NCBI GenBank assembly: GCA_016550405.1
Contig: JABXGX010000202.1
Coordinates: 1-35,153, forward strand
Direction: 5' to 3'
From: an archaeon
GTDB lineage: Archaea; Asgardarchaeota; Hermodarchaeia; Hermodarchaeales; Hermodarchaeaceae
Length of the DNA: 35,153 bases
This document shows, one piece after another, positions 25,686 through 33,806 of this stretch (positions within the stretch are counted from its first letter, which is position 1; every line of letters starts with the position of its first letter). The notes beneath the pieces are model-generated. The model saw only the letters and a program-made list of their open reading frames with translations, was not told the origin of the DNA and ran no database searches. The position numbers were made by a program, and so were the translations under genes.

Positions 25686-26789
25686 ATGCGGCTGGACCGA
25701 GCCCAACGAATTATGACTCGTGAAGAATTAAAAGGTATGCTCCTTTTTGATCCTTTCAATATTCGGTATATTACTGGTTACAAACCGACAGGAATATTGG
25801 GGAATTCAGTTGCAATTCTTGTTCGCGATGCCAATCCTTTGCTCATTGTTCCAGAAGCAGAATGTGAATTCGCACAGGCCGAATCTTGGTTTCGTGATGT
25901 CCAATCCTATCAGCCTCAGATGACTAATGCCACTAACACCGCTATTATTGAAGCTCTCCAAACTGCCCTTGAGAATTATAATCTGCGCTCTGTTGACATT
26001 GGGATTGAATTAAATCATATATCTGCACGACGATTTGAGGATATCAAACGCCTTCTACCCGATGCTGGTTTAAGAAATATCTCAACCGCGCTGTCCGAAC
26101 TGCGAATGATTAAAGATGAAGTTGAAATTGAAAAAATCAAAACTGCGTTTCAAATCGCGGAAAATGGGCTAAGGGCCGCGATTGAGTTCATTCGTCCAGG
26201 AATATCAGAAATCGAAGTGGCTGGTGAAGTAGAACGAACCCTCAGAAAAGCTGGAGCCACACAAACTGGATATCCTACGGTCATTGCATCAGGACCTCGA
26301 GCTGGCTGTCCATTTGTTCCTGCTAGTCGTCGCGAAATTGGTTCCAAGGAATTCGTTGTAATTTCTGTCTCTGCAGTGAATGATGACTACTGTTCTAACT
26401 TGACACGCTCGGTACTAACTGGAAAGCCCACTAAGAAGCAACAGGCGCTTTTCGAGTGTGCTAAAGACTCGGTGACTACAGCCAAAAACACACTCTCTCC
26501 AGAAACCCTTGTGCGCGATATCGCTTTATGCATCCGTCGGGTCACAGATGATCGAGGATTTTTGAAAAACTTGGATTCACAATTAGGAAGTGGAATTGGA
26601 CTCCAACCTCTCGAAGCACCATATATTTCTCCTACTGAGGAAACGCCCATTCTTCCCGGCATGGTTTTTTCCATTGAAACAGGACTCACTGTTCCTGGTA
26701 TTGGGAGTGTTCGCCTTGGGGACACCATTGTTTGCCAAAAGGCCGAAGAATACGAGACTCTAAATCAGATATCACTTGAGACAGTGTAA
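25686..26789 (+). CDS. M24-family (pita-bread) protein without metal ligands
   Basis: A 367-residue protein with a creatinase-like N-terminal domain (LLFDPFNIRYITGY) and a C-terminal pita-bread domain. The five metal ligands of M24 peptidases (D, D, H, E, E) align with S227, N238, S302, E331 and G345, so only one remains; the surrounding signatures (YCSNLTRS, GSGIGL, GMVFSIETG, VRLGDTIV) are clear. It is therefore probably not a metallopeptidase. It may work like creatinase, which uses no metal, or be a binding protein. The ATG at 25686 is chosen because a GGTG sits about 8 bases upstream and the TATA box at 25591 places transcription after the GTG at 25611. Confidence 0.82.
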   Translation: MRLDRAQRIMTREELKGMLLFDPFNIRYITGYKPTGILGNSVAILVRDANPLLIVPEAECEFAQAESWFRDVQSYQPQMTNATNTAIIEALQTALENYNLRSVDIGIELNHISARRFEDIKRLLPDAGLRNISTALSELRMIKDEVEIEKIKTAFQIAENGLRAAIEFIRPGISEIEVAGEVERTLRKAGATQTGYPTVIASGPRAGCPFVPASRREIGSKEFVVISVSAVNDDYCSNLTRSVLTGKPTKKQQALFECAKDSVTTAKNTLSPETLVRDIALCIRRVTDDRGFLKNLDSQLGSGIGLQPLEAPYISPTEETPILPGMVFSIETGLTVPGIGSVRLGDTIVCQKAEEYETLNQISLETV

Positions 26790-26925
26790 TTTTTGAAGAA
26801 GCTAATTTTCACTTAAAATCATTACTCAACTGTAATCCATCGAGAAAGTGTTATAACGACTTCTCTCATTTATTCATCTAGACTCCTAGGCGTAAGCAAC
26901 TCTATCCTCTATAAGGTCGAAGTCA

Positions 26926-27429
26926 ATGTCATATGAAAAAGAAGTACGTGACCATCGGAAAAGCGTCGAGAAGCTTCTCCTGGATTGTGAAAAGACTCTA
27001 GAACACCCGCCGAACGTGATTGCCCAAAATAATTTGATATTACTGAAAGCTGTTCTTGAGAAAGCTTTGATGGTCGCAGATGAAGCTCTCCGAGCTGCCA
27101 ACCTGCAACCCAATGAAGTGGAATCCATTTTAGACCGGTTTGCTCAGAATTCAGATCAATATGGTACAAATCCCGCCTTAGATGAGGTAGACGCAATGAG
27201 ACGAGAAATTGAGCGGTTCTCACGGGCAGTTGATATTCTAGCCGCAATGCGTAAACGACGCGAGCTCTCTCACCGCCTCGTCGGACACGATCCTCGTCTA
27301 ATGGGTCCTTGGGCACGTTGGATACGAACTCTTGAGGGTTATAAGATTAATCAGGATTTGAGTCTGAAACACCGAGAAAGTCTCTTGGAAGATATTGATG
27401 AATGGCGAAACATCCTGGCAGGAACTTAA
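26926..27429 (+). CDS. Small helical protein of unknown function
   Basis: A 167-residue, highly charged, helix-rich protein with no signal or membrane segment. Heptad-like spacing of Leu, Ile and Ala over about 1-60 and 85-110 suggests a coiled coil or helical bundle. A distinct GHDPRLMGPWARWIRTLEGY stretch near 125 may be a conserved core. I recognise no family. The ATG at 26926 has AAGGTC about 8-13 bases upstream. It lies between the M24-like gene (136-base gap, no clear feature) and tRNA-Arg(GCG), in the same direction as both. Confidence 0.6.
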   Translation: MSYEKEVRDHRKSVEKLLLDCEKTLEHPPNVIAQNNLILLKAVLEKALMVADEALRAANLQPNEVESILDRFAQNSDQYGTNPALDEVDAMRREIERFSRAVDILAAMRKRRELSHRLVGHDPRLMGPWARWIRTLEGYKINQDLSLKHRESLLEDIDEWRNILAGT

Positions 27430-27466
27430 TAGGTTGCTTCTATTTAACCCCGATTTTTGGGAGAAG

Positions 27467-27476
27467 CCTTTAAAAG
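27467..27476 (+). promoter_or_regulatory. Probable TATA box of tRNA-Arg(GCG)
   Basis: CCTTTAAAAG is centred about 40 bases before the tRNA 5' end, nearly the same spacing as at the other tRNA-Arg gene in this window. Confidence 0.5.
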
Positions 27477-27511
27477 TCTCATTTCTACCCTACAACAGTT
27501 ACATGCATTTT

Positions 27512-27588
27512 GGGCCCGTGGCCTAGTTGGATATGGCGCCAGATTGCGGATCTGGAGGTCCGGGGTTCAAATCCCCGCGGGCCCGCCA
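27512..27588 (+). tRNA. tRNA-Arg, anticodon GCG
   Basis: The cloverleaf has acceptor GGGCCCG/CGGGCCC, D stem GCCT/TGGC with one mismatch, anticodon stem CCAGA/TCTGG around loop TTGCGGA, and T stem CGGGG/CCCCG around TTCAAAT. The anticodon GCG reads Arg CGC (and CGU). The discriminator is G and CCA is encoded at 27586-27588. No intron. Confidence 0.95.
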
Positions 27589-27590
27589 CG

Positions 27591-27601
27591 ATTTGTTTTT
27601 T
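27591..27601 (+). terminator. T-rich terminator after tRNA-Arg(GCG)
   Basis: ATTTGTTTTTT starts three bases after the encoded CCA. Archaeal polymerase terminates at such U-runs. It abuts the stop codon of the convergent M24 peptidase gene. Confidence 0.5.
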
Positions 27602-28785
27602 CAACTGATGCAAATGAGTTCCGATTGAGGTGTTGATAAGAACTTACATCCCTTTTTTGTGACCACAATATCTTCTTCGAGACTGACTTGTCCATAATTT
27701 TGCGTGGTTACGTACAATTCTAGCGTAAAGACGTTTCCGGATTCAACAACGCCTTTAGGACTTGCCCCATATCGCTCCCATAATGGTCCAAGGAGGGTGC
27801 CTCCATCATGAGCCTCCTGCCCCAGCTGATGTCCTAGTGCATGTTGATATTCATCAAACCCCCGCTCTTGAACGAAGCTTCGAGCAACGGCATCAACCTC
27901 ATACCCTTTGACTCCGGGTTTAATGAAATTTGATGCTGCTTGGATGGCACCACGAACCGCTTCAAACGCTGTCTGAATTTCTTCTGGGATTTGGGATGGT
28001 GGACCAAAGAAAAACATTCGTTGTAGATCCGAACAATACCCCTGATATCGCACACCGAAATCAAAGTGTAGGAGGTGTCCCGCTTTTGTGACATTTTCAG
28101 TAGGTCCTGCATGACCAAACTGCTTATTTGGTCCCGCATCGACCGCTGGATTGTGATCCGCCCCCCAAGCAAAAGATACGGCATGGTCTTTCATTCGCTG
28201 ATGGAAGAATTTCGAAATTACTTGCTCAGTTTGTCCAACCTGGAGAAAGTGTTTGGTTTCATTAAAGATTAGTTCTGTGATTGTCACAGCTTGCTGAATG
28301 CGTCGTATTTCCTCAGGTGTCTTTTGTCCTCGTAATCGAAGAAGCAACGGCTCTGCGCTCACAAAGTTTTGAGGATAGGGAGTACCCTGTAAATATTCAA
28401 CCAGGAGGTTATACATTCCATAGGTCAAACCATCGGCTGCCACGTCATCTCGGCTAAAGTTCAGACCAATTTTCTTTGGGGAAAGGGCGTTGAGTTCAAT
28501 CCGAAGTGGTTCTCGAATGTCTTGAGTGTAAGGTATGATTTTATCAAAGACTCCTAACGGTCTTAGACCGTCTGCATCGAAGTTACCCACAATGGCAATA
28601 CGTTGTCCTGTTTGAGTAAAAATGAGTGCAGACTGCCAGACAAGATCAATTCCCAACACCAAGGAAAGAGCAGGATCGGCCATCTGCTTCGTCTCTCGAA
28701 CCCATATCATCCAGGTATCAAAATCAAGTTTTTTGAGGAGGTCGAGAGCTTGTTGGCTTTTTTCCTGAACAAGAGAAGGTGTCAT
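27601..28785 (-). CDS. M24-family Xaa-Pro-type metallopeptidase
   Basis: A 394-residue Xaa-Pro dipeptidase/aminopeptidase-like enzyme. It has an N-terminal creatinase-type domain and a pita-bread catalytic domain. All five metal ligands are present: D242 (HFDFG), D253 (CSDLQR), H319 (ALGHQLG), E356 (FTLEL) and E371 (LEEDIVV). It should cleave N-terminal residues before proline with two Mn2+ or Co2+. The start is placed at the third in-frame Met (28785) because AAGGAG at 28795-28800 is then at normal spacing; the Met at 28794 abuts it. It is divergent from the threonyl-tRNA synthetase gene. Confidence 0.87.
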   Translation of the reverse strand: MTPSLVQEKSQQALDLLKKLDFDTWMIWVRETKQMADPALSLVLGIDLVWQSALIFTQTGQRIAIVGNFDADGLRPLGVFDKIIPYTQDIREPLRIELNALSPKKIGLNFSRDDVAADGLTYGMYNLLVEYLQGTPYPQNFVSAEPLLLRLRGQKTPEEIRRIQQAVTITELIFNETKHFLQVGQTEQVISKFFHQRMKDHAVSFAWGADHNPAVDAGPNKQFGHAGPTENVTKAGHLLHFDFGVRYQGYCSDLQRMFFFGPPSQIPEEIQTAFEAVRGAIQAASNFIKPGVKGYEVDAVARSFVQERGFDEYQHALGHQLGQEAHDGGTLLGPLWERYGASPKGVVESGNVFTLELYVTTQNYGQVSLEEDIVVTKKGCKFLSTPQSELICIS

Positions 28786-28876
28786 TGTCATCATCTCCTT
28801 TTTCGTTCTCGGTGTTTAGAGAAACTTTTATCCCTATTGAAACGAGATTTGGCGAGTATACAGCATAGTGTATAGG

Positions 28877-30298
28877 ATGGCGTTAGTTTTGGCTAAGTAC
28901 TTAATTATTGACTCAAAAGGTGTCGAAAAACCTCTCGACCTAGATGATTTAGATAGCCATGAGGCTATTAAAGGGGAACTTCGCACCTTCATTGAGACAG
29001 AGGAACTTGGTCGAGCTGCCAAAGGAGAACCACCCCATATTCGAATCATGCGAAAACTGGAACTCATTGATTATGAACCCACTTCTGACGTGGGGCATTT
29101 TAAATTCTATCCCAAAGGGGCAGTCTTGAAGGAGTTGTTGGAAGACTATGTCCACATGATTGCGGTAGACATGATTGGGGCTATGCGAATCGAAACCCCG
29201 CTGATGTATCGGATAAGCCAGAAAGATATTGCAGAGCAAGCAGAGAAATTCTTAGAGAAAGACTACCGCATCAAATTAAGTAAAGATAAGGAGCTCTTGC
29301 TGCGCTTTGCTGGCGATTTTGGTTTATTTTCGACAATGAAAAACGTGCAAATGTCCTATCGACAGCTACCGGTTCGGATTTTCGAACTCTCTCCCTCATT
29401 CCGGTTAGAAAAACGGGGTGAATGTGTAGGACTCCGAAGATTACGCGCATTCACTATGCCTGATATTCATTGTTTCTGCGCGGACTATGAACAGGGAAAA
29501 CAAGAATTCGCTATGATTACTAAACATTATGATAGCCTAATTCGGGGTCTTGGCATCGAGTACTTGCTAGTTTTCCGGCTAGTCGAAGAATACTATGAGC
29601 AGACCAAAGACTTACTCATTAACCTTGCCAAGGACCTAAAACGCGCCATTCTTGTCGAGTTATTACCGGAAATGGCACATTACTGGAACGTGAAGAATGA
29701 ATTCCAATTTGTGGATGCAGCAGAGGGGTCGGGGCAACTAAGTACGGTTCAACTTGATGTCACTGATGCAGAACGATATGGAATAACCTACGTTAATGAG
29801 AACGGGGAAGAGGTGGGTTGCATTATTGTCCACACTAGCATTGGGAGCCTTGAAAGACTTGTGTACGGGTTACTTGAAAGTGCAGCAAAACAGCAACAAC
29901 AAGGACAACTTCCAATGTTACCTCTCTGGCTCTCTCCTGTTCAGGTCGTTATAGCCCCCATTGCGGACCGCCACAAAGCGTATGCCAGTAAAATTGTTGA
30001 TCAACTTCGAGCTCGAAATGTGCGAGCGGTTCTTGATGATCGCGGAAAAACTATTGGCTGGAAAGTTAGGAATGCTGGACAGCAATGGATTCCCTTTCTT
30101 GGTGTAATCGGTGATAACGAGATGAAAGTTAAAGTTCTGCCAGTAACGATACGTGAAAAATCAACAACGAAAAAACCCTATAAAGAATCGATGACTGTCG
30201 AAGCCCTTGCTCAACTCGTTAATGACGCCTCCAAAGAGAAACCATTCCGGCATTTGTCGTTACCAAAACAGATGTCAATGTGGCCAATCTTCATCTAA
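28877..30298 (+). CDS. thrS: Archaeal-type threonyl-tRNA synthetase, catalytic form without editing domain
   Basis: A 473-residue class II synthetase. YEPTSDVGHFKFYPKG and AMRIETPLMY are archaeal ThrRS core signatures. Motif 2 is FRLEKRGECVGLRRLRAFTMPDIH, motif 3 is HTSIGSLERLVYGLLE, and an HGTP anticodon-binding domain ends it (about 350-473). Full-length archaeal ThrRS (over 600 residues) carries an N-terminal editing domain that is absent here, as in the separate ThrRS-cat of some Crenarchaeota. The zinc-ligand Cys of RFAACFGQF is replaced (RFAGDFGLF, D147); the two zinc His seem kept. A GTG at 28868 is an alternative start. Confidence 0.85.
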   Translation: MALVLAKYLIIDSKGVEKPLDLDDLDSHEAIKGELRTFIETEELGRAAKGEPPHIRIMRKLELIDYEPTSDVGHFKFYPKGAVLKELLEDYVHMIAVDMIGAMRIETPLMYRISQKDIAEQAEKFLEKDYRIKLSKDKELLLRFAGDFGLFSTMKNVQMSYRQLPVRIFELSPSFRLEKRGECVGLRRLRAFTMPDIHCFCADYEQGKQEFAMITKHYDSLIRGLGIEYLLVFRLVEEYYEQTKDLLINLAKDLKRAILVELLPEMAHYWNVKNEFQFVDAAEGSGQLSTVQLDVTDAERYGITYVNENGEEVGCIIVHTSIGSLERLVYGLLESAAKQQQQGQLPMLPLWLSPVQVVIAPIADRHKAYASKIVDQLRARNVRAVLDDRGKTIGWKVRNAGQQWIPFLGVIGDNEMKVKVLPVTIREKSTTKKPYKESMTVEALAQLVNDASKEKPFRHLSLPKQMSMWPIFI

Positions 30299-30310
30299 GG
30301 CAAAATTTAG

Positions 30311-31690
30311 CTACCTATCTGAAGATGTTGGCTCTCGTCGGAGCTTCGCAATGAAAAAACCTTCAGTATCGTCGCGATGAGGGAATAGACGTTGACATGC
30401 TGTCATTCCCTCAAATCCCGCTGTCCCAAGCAATGGCTGTGAGGGCACTAAATTAAAGTGTGGATTGGCATCAAGAAAATCTCGGATAAGGTGTTCATTT
30501 TCGTCTAGCGTCAAAGAACAAGTCGAATATACCAGAACTCCCCCTGGTTCAACGAACTTGCTTCCCGCCTCTAGTAGGTGAGATTGAACCCGGCTGAGGC
30601 GACGAATTTTGTTAGGACTCATAGCCCATTTGACTTCGGGGCGTGTTTGAATCACGCCAGTATTGCTACAGGGAGGATCGACTAATACATACTTAATCAA
30701 AAAATCGGTCCGAAAGGGAAGCTTTAGGCTATTGGTAAAAATCACATGGGTATTCTGTACACCCAGCCGCTTAAGGTTTCGAGTCATTTCTTCAATACGT
30801 AACAACATATTGTCCAAGGCGAGTATGTTTCCCCGATTATCCATGAGCTGGGCAAGGTGTGAGGTCTTACTACCGGGTGCTGCACATAAGTCAAGAACAA
30901 TCTCCGCGGGATTTGGATTGACAATATGAGATACTAATGCACTGGCTAAGCTTTGAAGGTAGACGGCGTGTTGAAGATATACATCCGTTTGGGTAACCGG
31001 AAGATTCCCTCGCTGAATTTTCATCATTTCTGGGAGCTTTTCGATGGGAAAACACAGAAACTCAGCTTGTTCAAGTCCTTTTACGGTCTGATTACGAGGT
31101 TGAATTAGTGTATTAACACGAACATAAACTGAAGGGTTTTGTAGGCTTGTTGAAAAGAACTTTTTTGCTTCATCTGGTCCAAGAATTCGAGTAACATATT
31201 CGAATAACCACTGGGGCATCGAGTATTCCAGCTCTTGTGCCCCCAAGTCATGAAATGAGGCCATGATTTCGTTAAAATCGATTTTTTGTAAATTTCGTAA
31301 GACAGCGTTGACGAAACCAGCTAATCGTTTGTTTTTTCGACGTTTAATAATAGATACTGCTTCATTAGTCGCAAGAGCTGGAGCCGTATCTGTGAAGAAA
31401 ATTAGATATGTAGCCACTCGTAAAACGTTTCGAGTAAAAGGATCGATATCAATAATCTGACCTTTCTCCAGAACTTGGTCGAGCAAGTAATCAATTGTGT
31501 TCAAGCGTCGAACCGTTTCGAAGACTAGGCTATGAATTGCAGTGCGAATTCGCCAGTCGGTAATATGCCACTCCTGAGTAAGTCGCCTTAACGCCCCCCG
31601 CAAAGATTGAGATTCTTCGTCCCAAAGAGAGAGGACTTCTGCTGCTACCTCTTCACGGCTAATTTCTTTGCGTTTACTCTGAGGGGACAC
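30311..31690 (-). CDS. NusB-fused RNA cytosine-C5 methyltransferase (RsmB/NOP2/Sun family)
   Basis: A 459-residue protein. An N-terminal NusB-like helical RNA-binding domain (about 10-140) precedes a Rossmann methyltransferase with AAPGSK (270-275), DPPCSNTG (C341) and YSTCSL (C391, the catalytic nucleophile position of the two-Cys mechanism). It should make m5C in rRNA or tRNA. An in-frame ATG at 31765 is rejected: a TATA box lies at 31728-31735 on this strand, and GAGGAG at 31701-31706 precedes GTG 31690 at proper spacing. It is convergent with the ThrRS gene and divergent from the NIF3-like gene. Confidence 0.9.
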   Translation of the reverse strand: MSPQSKRKEISREEVAAEVLSLWDEESQSLRGALRRLTQEWHITDWRIRTAIHSLVFETVRRLNTIDYLLDQVLEKGQIIDIDPFTRNVLRVATYLIFFTDTAPALATNEAVSIIKRRKNKRLAGFVNAVLRNLQKIDFNEIMASFHDLGAQELEYSMPQWLFEYVTRILGPDEAKKFFSTSLQNPSVYVRVNTLIQPRNQTVKGLEQAEFLCFPIEKLPEMMKIQRGNLPVTQTDVYLQHAVYLQSLASALVSHIVNPNPAEIVLDLCAAPGSKTSHLAQLMDNRGNILALDNMLLRIEEMTRNLKRLGVQNTHVIFTNSLKLPFRTDFLIKYVLVDPPCSNTGVIQTRPEVKWAMSPNKIRRLSRVQSHLLEAGSKFVEPGGVLVYSTCSLTLDENEHLIRDFLDANPHFNLVPSQPLLGTAGFEGMTACQRLFPHRDDTEGFFIAKLRREPTSSDR

Positions 31691-31727
31691 GTTCCTGATT
31701 CTCCTCGCGTTGCCTAGCGAAGGTGGA

Positions 31728-31735
31728 TTATAAAA
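31728..31735 (-). promoter_or_regulatory. Likely TATA box for the RNA methyltransferase gene
   Basis: On the minus strand this reads TTTTATAA, about 40 bases before the GTG at 31690. It lies downstream of the alternative ATG at 31765, which it therefore excludes. Confidence 0.45.
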
Positions 31736-31825
31736 CCTTCCAAAATATAATATCGCCAACCCCACAAAACACTAAAAATCTAGATAGCCTCTCATGGGTA
31801 CAATTACCACCTTAGTTGAGTTTTC

Positions 31826-32641
31826 ATGACAACTCTATTGGATATTATTTCACATCTTCGAAAACTAGCACCTGCAATGTATGTACCGCAAGATGATATC
31901 GATGGTATAATTCTCGGCGTTAATGATGAATCAAAGCAACACCGAGTACGAGTAACTGCCGTTGATGTCTGTGTAGATATTACACTTCCTGTTATTGTTA
32001 AAGCCAGTGAGCATAAGGCTAGCCTCCTCATTGCACACCGCTCTCCATTTCCGCAGTCTACCCACACCTTAACGGGTGTGCCCCAATTATTACTGCAGCA
32101 TCTCCTGAAACACAACATGACGGTCTATATTACCCATTATAATTGGGCGATGGTGGATGGGGGAATGAACGATGTGCTCGCACATACCCTTGGCTTCGAT
32201 GTTACCGATGTGTTTAAGGTTCCTCTTTTAGGTGGAATCCATCCACTTGGACGCACATGTGAAGTTCCAAAAGAAATGAATCTCAAAATGTTCATTCAAT
32301 ATGTCTCAACGCGGTTGAACGTTCCATCAATCAATTATGTAGGAAATCTTGATGATGAAGTGAATCGCCTCGTAATCGTGTCTGGTGAAGGGATTAATCC
32401 TCAATGGCTACATCTGGCGAGGCAACGCGGATATGATACCTATCTTACCGGACACCTTACTCACGAACTCGCAATTCAGGCAAGTCAATTGAAAATGAAA
32501 CTTGTTGCCCTCCCACAGAGCTTCACCGAAACACCAGGAATGAGTCGATTGACACAAATTCTTGATGTGGAACTTCCCAAAGTTACATTTAATTTCATTG
32601 ACCCTACATTACCATACTCTACACTACTTACCCGCCCCTAA
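31826..32641 (+). CDS. NIF3-like protein lacking most metal ligands
   Basis: A 271-residue protein with the NIF3/DUF34 layout: the DGIILGVNDE opening, an LLIAHRSPF strand, ITHYNWAMVDGGMNDVLA, TYLTGHLTHELA and the late ALPQSFTETPG. NIF3 proteins bind two metals through HH, D, H and E. Here these read H71-R72, A108, Q231 and E235, so three of the five are gone. Metal catalysis is unlikely; it may be structural or regulatory. It ends 35 bases before the first actin-like gene in the same direction and may be co-transcribed with it. The best TATA candidate is AAATATAATAT near 31743-31753. Confidence 0.75.
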   Translation: MTTLLDIISHLRKLAPAMYVPQDDIDGIILGVNDESKQHRVRVTAVDVCVDITLPVIVKASEHKASLLIAHRSPFPQSTHTLTGVPQLLLQHLLKHNMTVYITHYNWAMVDGGMNDVLAHTLGFDVTDVFKVPLLGGIHPLGRTCEVPKEMNLKMFIQYVSTRLNVPSINYVGNLDDEVNRLVIVSGEGINPQWLHLARQRGYDTYLTGHLTHELAIQASQLKMKLVALPQSFTETPGMSRLTQILDVELPKVTFNFIDPTLPYSTLLTRP

Positions 32642-32676
32642 TCATTTCCTTATTTTTAAGGAACTGAGGAAATTCC

Positions 32677-33690
32677 ATGCAGAATCCACTTATCATCGAT
32701 TTAGGCACTGGCTATCTCAAGTATGGCTATCCCACTGATGCTCTTCCCAAGATAGTTCCTGCCTATCTGAAGGATCCGGAAAGGAATAAGGGTGACATTA
32801 GTCTTACCACGCTCGACCCGACACGCATTGGAAAATTCTATCCTCTCGAAAATGGAAATCTCCCAGATAGTGAGATTCTAAAACCTCTTATTCTCGATAT
32901 CTTTAATCGAGTAGCAATTGGAGGATTTCCGCGGGTTGCCACTGAAGTCCAACTCCTCATTTTTTCTACTGTTGAGCAAAATCGCATCTATTGTGTATGT
33001 GATGAACTTCGAGAAAAACTTGGGTGCCGAAAACTCCTTGCGGCTTATCAACAAGTCCTCACCCTTCTATTCCTTGGAAAACATACAGGAACAGTCGTTG
33101 ATATAGGACACACAATTTCGATGATAACTCCCATCTATAAGGGCTTTCTTCTCCGGGAACATGTAGTTGACACTGTCACAGGAAGTCTCTATGTTACCGC
33201 AGCACTACGACGCCTCTTTGAGGATATGGCAAAGACTTCGTCCAAGTACTCAGACTATGCCAAAATCGCAACCGATGCTAAAGCCATCGAGTATATTAAG
33301 CGGAATTTTTGTCAAGTCCGTCCTAATCCTAAGGAAAAGAAAACACCACGAGAATGGCACTATCACCGTAAGGACCTTAATGTCTCACTAGGAACCGTTC
33401 CTTGGAGAGCGCCAGAAGTCCTTTTCGACCCGTCTCTCATCGGTATCGGCGATATGGGGCTTATAGATGCGGTGGTTAACTGTATTGACCAAACTGATAT
33501 GACCATCCGGCGTGAACTATCAAACGATATTGTGCTCACAGGAGGTGGATCCTTATTCTTTGGACTCCGCGAACGCTTCGAATACGAACTTAAGCGTCGA
33601 CTTCCTCATCTTCCCATAAATGTGTACGCACTAGAAGATGCATTGACAAATGCCTGGTCAGGTGCTGCGGCCCTCCACCGACCGCCGTAA
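32677..33690 (+). CDS. Actin-fold protein 1
   Basis: A 337-residue actin superfamily ATPase. Phosphate-1 is DLGTGYLKYG (D8, K15), phosphate-2 is VVDIGHTIS (D142), the catalytic-Gln strand is AYQQVLTL (Q125, matching actin Q137), the actin-like PIYKGFLL follows, and the adenosine motif is LTGGGSLFFGL (about 287-297). Actin H161 corresponds to M149. Compared with actin (375 residues) the stretch for subdomain 2, including the D-loop, is about 10 residues shorter. It resembles archaeal actin-related proteins more than MreB or ParM. GAGGA at 32666-32670 supports the ATG start. It heads a run with a second actin-like gene and a coiled-coil gene. Confidence 0.85.
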   Translation: MQNPLIIDLGTGYLKYGYPTDALPKIVPAYLKDPERNKGDISLTTLDPTRIGKFYPLENGNLPDSEILKPLILDIFNRVAIGGFPRVATEVQLLIFSTVEQNRIYCVCDELREKLGCRKLLAAYQQVLTLLFLGKHTGTVVDIGHTISMITPIYKGFLLREHVVDTVTGSLYVTAALRRLFEDMAKTSSKYSDYAKIATDAKAIEYIKRNFCQVRPNPKEKKTPREWHYHRKDLNVSLGTVPWRAPEVLFDPSLIGIGDMGLIDAVVNCIDQTDMTIRRELSNDIVLTGGGSLFFGLRERFEYELKRRLPHLPINVYALEDALTNAWSGAAALHRPP

Positions 33691-33806
33691 ATTCCCCTTT
33701 TATTAGTTTCAAGTTTCTAAGCAATAACCAATTATTCCGAGAAATCCCTGAACCTTATGGGTTTCGAATAGAAACTATTTTCAAACATGTGTCCTAGATT
33801 TGGTTT

